Of a stretch of 64,000 bases of DNA, positions 1 through 8,579 are shown piece after piece (positions within the stretch are counted from its first letter, which is position 1; each line of letters starts with the position of its first letter). The DNA comes from CAYTYX01 sp964442325 (GTDB taxonomy: Bacteria; Patescibacteriota; Saccharimonadia; Saccharimonadales; UBA10212). The translations under genes were made by a program, and so were the position numbers. The stretch is taken from the NCBI GenBank assembly GCA_964442325.1, contig CAYTYX010000002.1:1-64000 (forward strand), in the 5' to 3' direction. The notes under the pieces are model-generated. The model worked only from the letters and a program-made list of their open reading frames with translations. It searched no databases and was not told the DNA's origin.

Positions 1-31
1 CTTATCTATGGGTGGTTGCAAGCATAAGCTA

Positions 32-568
32 CTACTGATTTTTGCGATAAAAAATAAGCTGGGCGTCACCGTAATCTTTTTGGACTGCAATTTTAAAACT
101 GGCAAAACCCGGCGCCTCTTCAAGACGGCCGGGAAAAGAAAGTACGGCTAAGCCGCCGGGGTTGACGTGGCGGTTGGCAAGTTTTTGCAGCAAGTTGGGC
201 TGAAGCTCGTCATATGGCGGGTCTAGCAGCAAAATATCAAAGCGCTTTTCCATATTATGAATGCTCCAGCCGGCGGTATTGGCCTTAACTGCCTTGACGG
301 TTTTGGGACAAAGTTCTTTGGTATTTTGTTCTAGGACTTTGTGGGCGGAGCTGTCTTTGTCTATAGCAACGGCTGATTTAGCGCCGCGGCTGATGGCCTC
401 GAAACTTAGTGCGCCACTGCCAGCAAAGGCGTCCAGAAAAGTTAGCCCCTCGACATCGCCCAGCACATTGAATAATGCGCCGCGAACTTTGTCGCTCATT
501 GGGTGAGTTCTAAAGCCCTTGGGGCTTTTGACCTCCCTGCCCCGTAAATGTCCGGCAATAATCCTCAT
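32..568 (-). CDS. rsmD: 16S rRNA (guanine966-N2)-methyltransferase RsmD
   Basis: Class I SAM-dependent RNA methyltransferase, 178 aa, expected to methylate the N2 of G966 in 16S rRNA during 30S assembly. The N-terminus MRIIAGHLRGR is typical of the family. The SAM-binding motif (FLDAFAGSGALSFEA) lies at about residues 44-58 and the catalytic DPPY motif at 116-119. Length is normal. The start ATG overlaps the stop of the upstream hypothetical gene (TAATG), so the two are probably translationally coupled. In many bacteria rsmD is followed by coaD; the window ends before this could be seen. Family assignment is firm; the exact target base is inferred. Confidence 0.93.
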   Translation of the reverse strand: MRIIAGHLRGREVKSPKGFRTHPMSDKVRGALFNVLGDVEGLTFLDAFAGSGALSFEAISRGAKSAVAIDKDSSAHKVLEQNTKELCPKTVKAVKANTAGWSIHNMEKRFDILLLDPPYDELQPNLLQKLANRHVNPGGLAVLSFPGRLEEAPGFASFKIAVQKDYGDAQLIFYRKNQ

Positions 569-1053
569 TACCTTACCAAAAAATGATCATCCAGCTGGCC
601 ATTCTCTGGCCTTCGTACATAACTATCATTTAGGTCAACCAGGCGAGACATTGACTGATACGCTTCATAAAGATTCCTCCACATCTCGTCACTGAAGTCG
701 GAAAAAGGCGCGCTTTCCGTACGGTATTTATAATATTGATTAGCCACCCGGCTAACTAGATCTGGCTTGAGCGCCACCAACCGCTGGAAAACCTTACGCC
801 GCCTATACAGTAGGCTCATTCCTTTGCTATCGAAGTCGAAGTATGCATGGAAGTTATTTTGCCGCTTCTTAAAATCTTCTAGGTCATCGTACTGGTGCTG
901 TGGTGCCAGCATAATACCTCTATTCTTTTGATTAAGTGCCTCTAGTTCACTCTCCGTCAGAAGGGGATCAGCAAATTTCCATCCGCCTTCGTCTAGTTCA
1001 TTGTCTGTCGGAATATAATCAGTTTTCTGAGACAGATCGAGATCTTCACCCAT
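568..1053 (-). CDS. hypothetical acidic protein, first gene before rsmD
   Basis: Unrecognised protein of 161 aa with no signal peptide or membrane segment. It is charged and rich in Asp, Glu, Tyr and Arg, with an acidic N-terminal half (residues 1-30) and a basic middle (YRRRKVFQR around residue 83). The start ATG at 1053 is supported by a promoter whose -10 box ends 7 nt upstream. Its stop overlaps the rsmD start, so it heads a two-gene operon and may be linked to ribosome assembly by context only. No catalytic motif is apparent. Confidence 0.72.
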   Translation of the reverse strand: MGEDLDLSQKTDYIPTDNELDEGGWKFADPLLTESELEALNQKNRGIMLAPQHQYDDLEDFKKRQNNFHAYFDFDSKGMSLLYRRRKVFQRLVALKPDLVSRVANQYYKYRTESAPFSDFSDEMWRNLYEAYQSMSRLVDLNDSYVRRPENGQLDDHFLVR

Positions 1054-1060
1054 GGTCAGT

Positions 1061-1089
1061 ATTGTATGCTGAGCGTTAAGTCAATTCAA
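1061..1089 (-). promoter_or_regulatory. promoter of the 1053 gene / rsmD operon
   Basis: On the minus strand TTGAAT (1084-1089), a 17-nt spacer and TACAAT (1061-1066) are followed by 7 nt and the ATG at 1053. The predicted start of transcription falls on or next to the ATG, so the mRNA would be leaderless. The -35 box overlaps the last codons of recG. Confidence 0.55.
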
Positions 1090-3117
1090 ATTTGTGATGG
1101 CGCGCATAGCCGAGACGCGCGAGTTGAGATGTTGGTACTTTTTGAGGTTCTCTTTCTTATCTATAAATTCTTGGGCGGTTTGGCGAGCAGCGGCGATTAG
1201 TTTTATATCAGTTAATTTAGCCACGCGCAGGTCTAGCGCACCGTGCTGCATTGTGCCATAAATTGCACCTGGGCCACGCAGTTGCAGGTCTAGCTCGGCT
1301 AGTTTGAAGCCGTCGCTCATTGTCTCTAGCGCCCGCAAGCGCTGGCTAGGCGCCCGGCTATCGGATAGCATCAAAAAGCAATAACTTTGATGTGCTCCGC
1401 GGCCAACCCGGCCGCGGAGCTGGTGGATTTGGGCCAGACCAAACCGCTCGGCGCCCATCACCAACATCACCGTGACGTTTGGCACATCCACACCAACTTC
1501 TATAACCGTGGTGCTAACCAGGATATCGTATTTTTTGGCTATAAAATCCCGCATCACTTTGTCTTTATCGGCTGATTTCATTTGGCCGTGAAGTAGGCCA
1601 ATGCGGCGATGTTTAAATTCGTGCTCACTTAATTGTTTATAAACCTCTTCGGCCGACAGTCCTTTGGATAGTTCGGTGTCGGTAATTAGCGGGCAGACCA
1701 CGAACATTTGCCGCCCAGCGACCAGTTCTTTGTCTATCTGCTCGTAAAGTTGCTTTTTAGAATTGGGCGAGACGATTTTGGTGGCGATAGGCTGGCGGCC
1801 GGGTGGCAGTTCATCGAGTATAGAAACATCCAGCTCGCCATAAAGCGTTAGGGCTAGGCTACGTGGAATCGGCGTAGCGGTTAGGTGCAAAACGTGCGGC
1901 ATGTGGCCGGCTTTGGCCTGGAGTTTTTTGCGCTGGTCGACACCAAAGCGATGTTGCTCGTCGATGATTATTAGACCAAGCCGGTGCATATCTACCTTTT
2001 CAGCAATCAGGGCGTGGGTGCCGATGATTAGGCGGACTTCACCGGAGGCGATTTTTTGGTGCATTAATTTTTTGGCTGGCGGTTTAAGGCCGCCTATCAG
2101 CAGGCCGACTTGGCCGGCGTAGCCGACGGCATCAAGCAGTTTATAAAGAGTCTCGGCATGTTGGCGGGCTAGGATTTCGGTGGGCGCCATAAAGGCTACC
2201 TGAAAATTTTGTTCCATCGCCATTAGCGCGGCCATTGCGGCAACGACGGTTTTGCCGCTGCCGACGTCGCCTTCTACCAGCCGGTTCATGGGCTGCGACT
2301 TAGCAAGGTCTTGATAAGTCTGCCAGACGACTTTGCGCTGGGCGTTGGTGAGCTTAAACGGCAGCTTGGCCACAAAATCTTTGGCGAGAGTTTCATTGAA
2401 TGGAATCGGCAGGCCCTTTTGGTGCGTAAACTCCTGCTTATTTAAAAGCGCCGCCAGAGTGAGCTGGAAGACTTCTTCAAAGCCTAGGCGTTTTTTGGCG
2501 GCGTCTAGTGCCCTAGCGCCGGAGGGAAAGTGCATCTCGGTCACGGCCCTGGTGTAATTAACCAGTTTTTGCTTGTCTAGAATCCACACTGGCAAGTGCT
2601 CTGGCAAATCTTTAGCACCCAGTACAGCCTCGCGTACCAACCGGCGGATTTGGGCCGATTTAAGCCCCCTAGTCTCTTTATATATAGGAATAATTCGAGC
2701 GGTGTTGACTGGGAAGTCACTAACCAGCTCGACGCTGGGATTTAAGATGCTGAAGCGCTGGCGACTAAGTTGGTACGGCCCGGCGATAAAATACTTTTGG
2801 CCATGCTTGATGGCGCCGGCGCGGTAAGGCTGGTTGAACCACACCAACCTTACGCTGCCTGAATCATCTGTAGCGATAGCCTCGGTAATATGCATTCCAC
2901 GGCGAACATAGCGACCGACAACGCTGCTAATTTTAGCCTCTATGGTTACATCGCCCGGGCTTAAATTCTTAATTTGCAAAACGTGTGAATAATCTTCGTA
3001 GCGGCGCGGGAAGTACTCTACTAAGTCGCCGGTCGTCTTAATACCCAAGCCGCCCAGTTTCTTAGATAACTCCTCGCCAACCCCTTTAAGTTCAGTTATT
3101 GGTGAGTCAAGCTTCAT
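1081..3117 (-). CDS. recG: ATP-dependent DNA helicase RecG
   Basis: Superfamily 2 helicase of 678 aa that remodels stalled forks and Holliday junctions. The N-terminal wedge/OB region covers roughly residues 1-200 with a helix-hairpin-helix-like start (ITELKGVGEELSKKLGGLG). Walker A GDVGSGKT is at 283-290, the DEQH box follows (IIIDEQHRFG), and motif VI (QLRGRVGRGAHQSYC) lies in the C-terminal helicase lobe. The length is typical of RecG (about 680). The gene overlaps the end of the upstream 102-aa hypothetical by 11 nt, indicating coupling. Assignment is secure. Confidence 0.97.
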   Translation of the reverse strand: MKLDSPITELKGVGEELSKKLGGLGIKTTGDLVEYFPRRYEDYSHVLQIKNLSPGDVTIEAKISSVVGRYVRRGMHITEAIATDDSGSVRLVWFNQPYRAGAIKHGQKYFIAGPYQLSRQRFSILNPSVELVSDFPVNTARIIPIYKETRGLKSAQIRRLVREAVLGAKDLPEHLPVWILDKQKLVNYTRAVTEMHFPSGARALDAAKKRLGFEEVFQLTLAALLNKQEFTHQKGLPIPFNETLAKDFVAKLPFKLTNAQRKVVWQTYQDLAKSQPMNRLVEGDVGSGKTVVAAMAALMAMEQNFQVAFMAPTEILARQHAETLYKLLDAVGYAGQVGLLIGGLKPPAKKLMHQKIASGEVRLIIGTHALIAEKVDMHRLGLIIIDEQHRFGVDQRKKLQAKAGHMPHVLHLTATPIPRSLALTLYGELDVSILDELPPGRQPIATKIVSPNSKKQLYEQIDKELVAGRQMFVVCPLITDTELSKGLSAEEVYKQLSEHEFKHRRIGLLHGQMKSADKDKVMRDFIAKKYDILVSTTVIEVGVDVPNVTVMLVMGAERFGLAQIHQLRGRVGRGAHQSYCFLMLSDSRAPSQRLRALETMSDGFKLAELDLQLRGPGAIYGTMQHGALDLRVAKLTDIKLIAAARQTAQEFIDKKENLKKYQHLNSRVSAMRAITNLN

Positions 3118-3415
3118 TCTTGGCCTCGATGTTCTCGGACTGGGTACACCACCAGCCCCACTTGTCCTGCGTTTGTGAACACAGCGAGACTACACTACCA
3201 TTAAATCTCAAAACAACCAGCCCCTCGTCTAATTCGATACCGGGACCAACACTGCCAGGTAATATGTACTCTATAGATGCACCGAGCGAGGCCAATTCGC
3301 TAACATGGACGCCTAGCTTTTCTGCCAGTTCTAGAGTAGCTTCTATCATCCATATATTGATTGGCCGATCTGAACGAATAGGGTCGCGTTCCTTGCGGAA
3401 CTTGCCTTTTTCCAT
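3107..3415 (-). CDS. hypothetical protein upstream of recG
   Basis: Small soluble protein of 102 aa that I do not recognise. The basic N-terminus (MEKGKFRKERD) is followed by a helix resembling a short regulatory module and a beta-rich C-terminal part with two Cys and several Trp (CSQTQDKWGWWC). There is no signal peptide. The ATG at 3415 is supported by an extended -10 box (TGTTATACT) ending 6 nt upstream. It overlaps the recG start by 11 nt and so is likely co-expressed with the helicase. Confidence 0.65.
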   Translation of the reverse strand: MEKGKFRKERDPIRSDRPINIWMIEATLELAEKLGVHVSELASLGASIEYILPGSVGPGIELDEGLVVLRFNGSVVSLCSQTQDKWGWWCTQSENIEAKNEA

Positions 3416-3421
3416 AATAAT

Positions 3422-3427
3422 AGTATA
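3422..3427 (-). promoter_or_regulatory. extended -10 promoter, hypothetical-recG operon
   Basis: Minus-strand TGTTATACT, with the TATACT hexamer at 3422-3427, ends 6 nt before the ATG at 3415. A leaderless transcript is predicted. No clear -35 was found, consistent with the extended -10 TG. Confidence 0.5.
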
Positions 3428-3432
3428 ACAGG

Positions 3433-4212
3433 CTAATTATTCTTCTTTAAGCGAAGCCAGACGCTAGGACCAAAATAGAGTGGCGCCAGTACCGGCTGCA
3501 AGATTTTTTCGACAGCCAGTAGCGGGCGTTTACCAAAGACTTTTTTGAGCGTTGGCGAGCGCAAGTTAGAGCCGGAAAGCGTCGCCTCGACATCAAAGCC
3601 GGCATCGTGGAGCAACTTGATAACAGTTTTGGGGTGATGGTTAACAAAAAACAGCTCTTTGTCGTCACGATTAGAGGCTGAGCGAATATCGACAGGCAAT
3701 TTAGGAACGCGTTTCCCGTGTAGCCCGTAGCGGACACGGTTGAGAAAGTGCGCGTCGTTGGCAAATTCCAGCAGGAATATACCTCCGGGCCTTAAAACCC
3801 TAGAAATTTCGGCAAACTCCGGTCGTGGGTCTGGTAGATGGTGTAAAACTCTGACCACCAGCACTAAATCGACTGATTTGTCGGGCATTTTTAAGTCGGC
3901 TGCTTGGAGTAGTCGTTGCTCAACCTGCGGTGTGTCACTTAGGTAAACTTTGGCGATGTCCAGCTGCTGCTGGCTGGGCTCGGCAAGTACTACCTTGTCG
4001 GCGTATTTGATTAGGAACTTGCTTAGGCGACCATAGCCGCCACCAACATCTACGGCACTATTGAAGTGCCGGCCGCGAAGCAGGCGTTTAATGGCTAGCT
4101 GTTCGGCGGCGTGCTCGTACTGCCGGCCCTTCCAGTAATCCTGGTAGTCATACTGGGGATTGTTGTACTGGTCGGCTTTTTTGGTGGTCTTCTTGGTTTG
4201 CTTGGCGGACAT
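3433..4212 (-). CDS. class I SAM-dependent methyltransferase (Methyltransf_11 type)
   Basis: 259-aa methyltransferase. A basic, Lys/Thr-rich N-terminus (residues 1-15) precedes the SAM-binding loop VDVGGGYGRLSKF at about residues 55-67. The post-motif DLVLVVRVLHHLPDP lies near 115-129 and is typical of UbiE/Methyltransf_11 enzymes. The substrate cannot be read from the sequence; small-molecule, lipid or quinone methylation are all possible. The ATG follows the tyrS stop codon directly (TAA-ATG), so it is co-transcribed with tyrS. Confidence 0.85.
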   Translation of the reverse strand: MSAKQTKKTTKKADQYNNPQYDYQDYWKGRQYEHAAEQLAIKRLLRGRHFNSAVDVGGGYGRLSKFLIKYADKVVLAEPSQQQLDIAKVYLSDTPQVEQRLLQAADLKMPDKSVDLVLVVRVLHHLPDPRPEFAEISRVLRPGGIFLLEFANDAHFLNRVRYGLHGKRVPKLPVDIRSASNRDDKELFFVNHHPKTVIKLLHDAGFDVEATLSGSNLRSPTLKKVFGKRPLLAVEKILQPVLAPLYFGPSVWLRLKKNN

Positions 4213-5409
4213 TTACACTAGCTCCACTAGAGCTGAGTTTTGTAGTTTTTTGCCACGGCGCAATATAAATCTACCGTTTTCGTAATCGCTGGCATTAAGG
4301 ATTTCTTTTTGTACGGCCTCGTTGTTTATGTAGACGCCGCCTTCTTCAATAACTCTCCTGGCTTCGCTATTAGATGAGGCTAAGCCGGTTTTCACCAGCG
4401 CTTCTGCCAGGCTTATCCCAGAGTTTAGTCTGATGGGATCTGCCCCTTCCATGGTAGTGCCCGTGATTAAGTTAGCGTGCTGTTTGGCCAGCTCCTTTCC
4501 ACTTTCCTCATGGACTAAGGTCGTTACAGCGTCGGCTAGACGCTTTTGGGCGACGCGAGCTGCCGGGTTGCTATTCTGCTCGGCCATAATTTTTTCAATC
4601 TCGTCTTTGGACAGGAGCGTAAAAATTTTTAGGTAGTTTTCCACTTCATCATCGGACACATTAATCCAATACTGATGGAATTGAGTTGGATTGGTTCTGG
4701 CTGGATCGAGCCAAATTGCACCTGCCTCGGATTTACCAAATTTTACGCCGGTTTCTTTGTTGACAACCAGCGGCATACAAAAGGCGTGGGCTTCTTTGGA
4801 CTCTTTTTTGCGGATTAGTGCCACACCAGAGAGTATATTGCCCCATTGGTCTGAAGCGCCGATTTGCAAACTCACGTCCTTATTCTTAAATAGCCACCAG
4901 AAGTCATAGCCCTGCAAAAGCGAGTAGCTGAACTCGGCGTAGCTGATACCGGTGCTTAGACGCTCGGTCACAAACTCTCGTTGCATTAGCTCGCTCATTG
5001 AAAAGTGCTTGCCAGTGTCGCGCAGAAAATCCAAATACTTAACATCGGCCATCCAGTCTAGATTATTTACCGTCTCGTACTGCTGGCCGGCAAACAACTT
5101 CTCTACCTGGGCCTTTACGGCTGCGACGTTTTGAGCAATTTCTTCTTTAGTTTTTAATTCCCTCTCTTCGGTTTTGCCACCCGGATCGCCAACTAGGCTG
5201 GTGGCGCCACCAGCTAACAAAACGGCTTTCCAGCCGGCCTCGACAAACCGCCGCGCCAGTAGTGCCGCCGCTAAGTTGCCAATTGTCAGGCTATCGGTAG
5301 ACGCATCGACGCCCCAATAAAAGGTTTTGGGCTCGTCCAGCCAGTTGATATCGGCAAAGGTCTTATCTTTAATTAGCCCGCGCCAAGCTAAATCTTCACT
5401 TAGTTTCAT
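4213..5409 (-). CDS. tyrS: tyrosyl-tRNA synthetase
   Basis: Class I aminoacyl-tRNA synthetase of 398 aa charging tRNA-Tyr. The Rossmann domain carries a degenerate HIGH signature (LTIGNL around residues 41-46), the tyrosine-binding segment (SYAEFSYSLLQGYDF) and a KFGKS variant of the KMSKS loop near residue 230. A C-terminal S4 RNA-binding domain follows (about residues 330-398, SNSEARRVIEEGGVYINN). Length and order match bacterial TyrRS of the TyrZ-like type. It heads an operon with the downstream methyltransferase. Confidence 0.95.
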   Translation of the reverse strand: MKLSEDLAWRGLIKDKTFADINWLDEPKTFYWGVDASTDSLTIGNLAAALLARRFVEAGWKAVLLAGGATSLVGDPGGKTEERELKTKEEIAQNVAAVKAQVEKLFAGQQYETVNNLDWMADVKYLDFLRDTGKHFSMSELMQREFVTERLSTGISYAEFSYSLLQGYDFWWLFKNKDVSLQIGASDQWGNILSGVALIRKKESKEAHAFCMPLVVNKETGVKFGKSEAGAIWLDPARTNPTQFHQYWINVSDDEVENYLKIFTLLSKDEIEKIMAEQNSNPAARVAQKRLADAVTTLVHEESGKELAKQHANLITGTTMEGADPIRLNSGISLAEALVKTGLASSNSEARRVIEEGGVYINNEAVQKEILNASDYENGRFILRRGKKLQNSALVELV

Positions 5410-5493
5410 TTAATTAGACACCTTGGCTACAAGTATATCAGCCCACGCCCGCTACTTTAATGCTAATGTCTTAAATGCTTGGCTACACTTTGA

Positions 5494-5499
5494 TATAAT
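5494..5499 (+). promoter_or_regulatory. extended -10 promoter of the penicillin-binding protein gene
   Basis: TGATATAAT (hexamer TATAAT at 5494-5499) gives a predicted start near 5506. A GAGGA Shine-Dalgarno sequence (in ATGAGGATAAG) precedes the TTG start at 5526. This is one of the transcripts here with a conventional leader. Confidence 0.5.
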
Positions 5500-5525
5500 T
5501 AAGCCTACAATATGAGGATAAGAAC

Positions 5526-8500
5526 TTGAGCCCATCGCCCGGAACTACGCGGCCTAGGCGGCCCAGCAATAGGTACCCAAAAGGGAGAGGCTTAAAACTT
5601 AACCGCCAGGTGCTAGGCGGCTGGAAACAGCTACGCGCTGGTAGCAGCTCGCGCAAGCTGAACAGGCTGCGCAATATGCCAAACTCTCGCTGGCGGCGGA
5701 TTTTATGGAGGCTAGAGCCAGTCAACCTTAAAGATTATTGGTGGAGCCGCGAAGGTTTACTAATGGCTATTAAAGTCGGCGGCATAGGTATTTTGTCGCT
5801 GTTTTTGCTAACTATTGCCCTGTTTGCTTATTACCGCAAAAACCTAGCCAACATTAAAGACTTGAGTGGCAATATTGGCGGTAGCATTAGCTATTACGAC
5901 CGTACCGGCAAGACCCTACTATTTTCTGACTACAACGGTATAAAACGGGTTCCGGTAGCCAGCACCGACATATCGCAGTATATGAAGCAGGCTACAGTGG
6001 CCACCGAAGACCGCGGCTTTTACAGCGAACCGGGCTTTAGCCCTAAGGGGATTGCCCGTGCAGCCATTAATGACTTAGTCCACCACGGCGCTCAGCAGGG
6101 TGGTTCTACTATCACCGAACAGCTGGTGAAAATGACCGAGGACTGGACACAAAGCCGCACGCTGGCCCATAAAGTGACTGAGTTGATTCTGGCGGTTGAT
6201 ATGGAGCGCACTTACAGTAAGGACGATATTTTAACTGGTTATCTTAATGCAGCTCCATATGGCGGCGTTGATTATGGAGTGCAAGTAGCTGCCAGCGACT
6301 ACTTCCACACTTCGGCCAAAAAACTAACCTTACCCCAGGCAGCATTTCTAGCAGCCATTCCTAACTCGCCATCTTATTATTCGCCGTATGGCCCCTACTA
6401 TGACAAACAGGCCCTAAAGGATCGCTACGACTATGTACTCGATTCTATGGTGGCTACCCACTATATTACCCAGGCCCAGGCTGACGCCGCTAAGAAAGTT
6501 GACGTGGCCGGGCATGTTTTTAAACAGCAAGAAACTCACTACGCCGGCATTAAAGATCCATATTTTGTACTAGCTGCTAAAAATCAAATTTTAAGCCAGG
6601 TCCTAAACGGCGAAGATAACTCCACAAAAGTTAACGGCTGGAAAGTTATCACCACCATGGACGCGGGCCTGCAAGACAACGCCAATAATCTGATTAAAAA
6701 AGATTTGCCACTAATCAAAACCTATAGTGGCGATGAGGCAGCCTTTGCGGCCGAGGATGTAAAAACCGGCCAAATGGTGGCGCTGGTAGGCGGCGTAGAC
6801 TTTAACGCTCCGGGTTATGGCCAGATAAATTATGCGCAGTGGCCTATCTCGCCCGGCTCGAGTGTTAAGCCCTACGACTACTCAACGTTTATAAACAATA
6901 ATAACGCCGGTGCCGGATCGGTGCTATACGACAAAGTCGGCCCATTGCCTGGTTATCCTTGCACCAACAAAGGCCTGCCACCGCCAGCCGGCAATGGCAA
7001 CTGCCTCAATGACTATGACTTTCGCTCTCCCGGTCCACTAACATTGCGCTATGCCATAGGTGGCTCGAGAAACATTCCGGCCGTCAAAGCCATGCTGTCA
7101 GCTGACCCAAATGATTCGCTGGCTACCGACCCGCTGCGCACAAAGTCTGTGAATGATGTTATCCAAACTGCCGATGGCTTGATGGCAGCACCTAATGCCT
7201 ACCAGTGCTTTTCTGATAACGCTATGACTAAGCCGACGCAGTGCTATGGCTCTGCGGCTATTGGTGATGGCGCCTTCTTGCACCTAGACCAGCACGTCAA
7301 TGGGCTGGCCAGCCTGGCGCGCTTAGGCCAAGCTATTCCACAAACATATATTTTGAGCATTACTGACGCCAACGGCAAAAACGTTTACACTTGGCAGCAG
7401 CCCAAAGCCACCCAAGTGGTCCGCCCCGATGCCGCTTACATTGTGGATGATATGTTATCCGACCCAAGGGCCAGCTACTTATTCGGTAGTTGTACTGATT
7501 TTACCTGCCCAGCCGGTGTGAATGGTGTTAAGTGGCAGCGCTACAATGGCTGGCATATCGCTGTCAAAACCGGTACTACAGGTAATAACCAGGACGGCGT
7601 TATGACCAGCTGGAATACCCAATACGCCGCCGGGATGTGGGTTGGTTATCACACCCGCAGTCGGGCGCTTACAATTGCTAACGACATCTTGACTGAGCCA
7701 GTGCTTAGACCATGGATGCAGTCGGCCCTAGACGGCCTGCACACCAAGCCGATTAACTGGGCTAAACCGAGCGATATCCAGACACTACCGGCATATGTTA
7801 TTAGAAGCCACGCCGGCTTTGGCTCGCAAGAACCCAGTCCGACTGATGATATATTCCCAGCTTGGTATAAGCCGCGAAGCAGCGGCACGGCCGCTAGCGG
7901 CACGATAGATAAAGTTTCTGGTAAGATAGCAACCGATTGTACGCCAGCCGACGCTAAGGAGACCTTTAGTGGTAACTCGGCTGCCAATCTCTTTTCAGTA
8001 GATATTTTCTACGGCGCCGGCATTGCGACTAACTCAACCTCCAGCGGGCAGGACGACGTCCATCTTTGCAGTGATACTTCGCCGAGCATCAGCAACTTTA
8101 ACGTCACACCAATACCCGGTTCGCCCGGCCACTATAATATTTCTGCAACTGCCGTAGCCGGCACACACCCATTAACTGGTAGCAGTTTTGGCGGCACTAT
8201 TAGCTTTGCGGTCGATGGGGCGACCATCGGAACTGTCAAAATGAGTTCGAACGGCAGTGCGCAGCTAAACTACACAAACACTAAATACTCCGGCTCACAT
8301 ACCGTAACGGCCACCGCCACAGACAGTGTTCTATATCAAACCACAAGTTCCCAGTCAGTTAGTTTTAATAAAGCACTAAAATTTGTTTCGGCAGTTTACG
8401 GTGGCGGCACACTAACGGTCAGTTGGTCTGGGGGTGTTGGTCCGTACACAGCTAGTGTCGGAGCATTGTCCTGCACAGCTCCAGCTGGTAGTACAAAGTG

Positions 8501-8579
8501 TTCAATAACCGCGGCTCCGCCATCAGACAGTGTAACGGTTCAAGATAGCGCCGGCGAAACCGCCAGCGGTTCGTATTAG
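5526..8579 (+). CDS. class A penicillin-binding protein (glycosyltransferase 51 + transpeptidase)
   Basis: Bifunctional peptidoglycan synthase of 1017 aa, anchored by one N-terminal membrane helix (GIGILSLFLLTIALFAYY, about residues 86-103) after a basic cytoplasmic tail. The GT51 domain shows EDRGFYSEPGFSPKG and GGSTITEQLVK with the catalytic Glu. The transpeptidase domain shows SxxK as SSVK (SPGSSVKPYDY), SRN (GGSRNIPA) and KTG (VKTGTTGNNQDG). About 200 C-terminal residues form Ig-like beta domains, rich in Ser, Thr and Gly, probably cell-wall facing. The TTG start is chosen because an SD-like GAGGA precedes it. The stop codon overlaps that of convergent radA. Confidence 0.93.
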   Translation: MSPSPGTTRPRRPSNRYPKGRGLKLNRQVLGGWKQLRAGSSSRKLNRLRNMPNSRWRRILWRLEPVNLKDYWWSREGLLMAIKVGGIGILSLFLLTIALFAYYRKNLANIKDLSGNIGGSISYYDRTGKTLLFSDYNGIKRVPVASTDISQYMKQATVATEDRGFYSEPGFSPKGIARAAINDLVHHGAQQGGSTITEQLVKMTEDWTQSRTLAHKVTELILAVDMERTYSKDDILTGYLNAAPYGGVDYGVQVAASDYFHTSAKKLTLPQAAFLAAIPNSPSYYSPYGPYYDKQALKDRYDYVLDSMVATHYITQAQADAAKKVDVAGHVFKQQETHYAGIKDPYFVLAAKNQILSQVLNGEDNSTKVNGWKVITTMDAGLQDNANNLIKKDLPLIKTYSGDEAAFAAEDVKTGQMVALVGGVDFNAPGYGQINYAQWPISPGSSVKPYDYSTFINNNNAGAGSVLYDKVGPLPGYPCTNKGLPPPAGNGNCLNDYDFRSPGPLTLRYAIGGSRNIPAVKAMLSADPNDSLATDPLRTKSVNDVIQTADGLMAAPNAYQCFSDNAMTKPTQCYGSAAIGDGAFLHLDQHVNGLASLARLGQAIPQTYILSITDANGKNVYTWQQPKATQVVRPDAAYIVDDMLSDPRASYLFGSCTDFTCPAGVNGVKWQRYNGWHIAVKTGTTGNNQDGVMTSWNTQYAAGMWVGYHTRSRALTIANDILTEPVLRPWMQSALDGLHTKPINWAKPSDIQTLPAYVIRSHAGFGSQEPSPTDDIFPAWYKPRSSGTAASGTIDKVSGKIATDCTPADAKETFSGNSAANLFSVDIFYGAGIATNSTSSGQDDVHLCSDTSPSISNFNVTPIPGSPGHYNISATAVAGTHPLTGSSFGGTISFAVDGATIGTVKMSSNGSAQLNYTNTKYSGSHTVTATATDSVLYQTTSSQSVSFNKALKFVSAVYGGGTLTVSWSGGVGPYTASVGALSCTAPAGSTKCSITAAPPSDSVTVQDSAGETASGSY

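Noticed and set aside
3099..3428. 109-aa plus-strand frame
   Set aside because: Antisense to the 102-aa gene whose promoter and overlap with recG are well supported.
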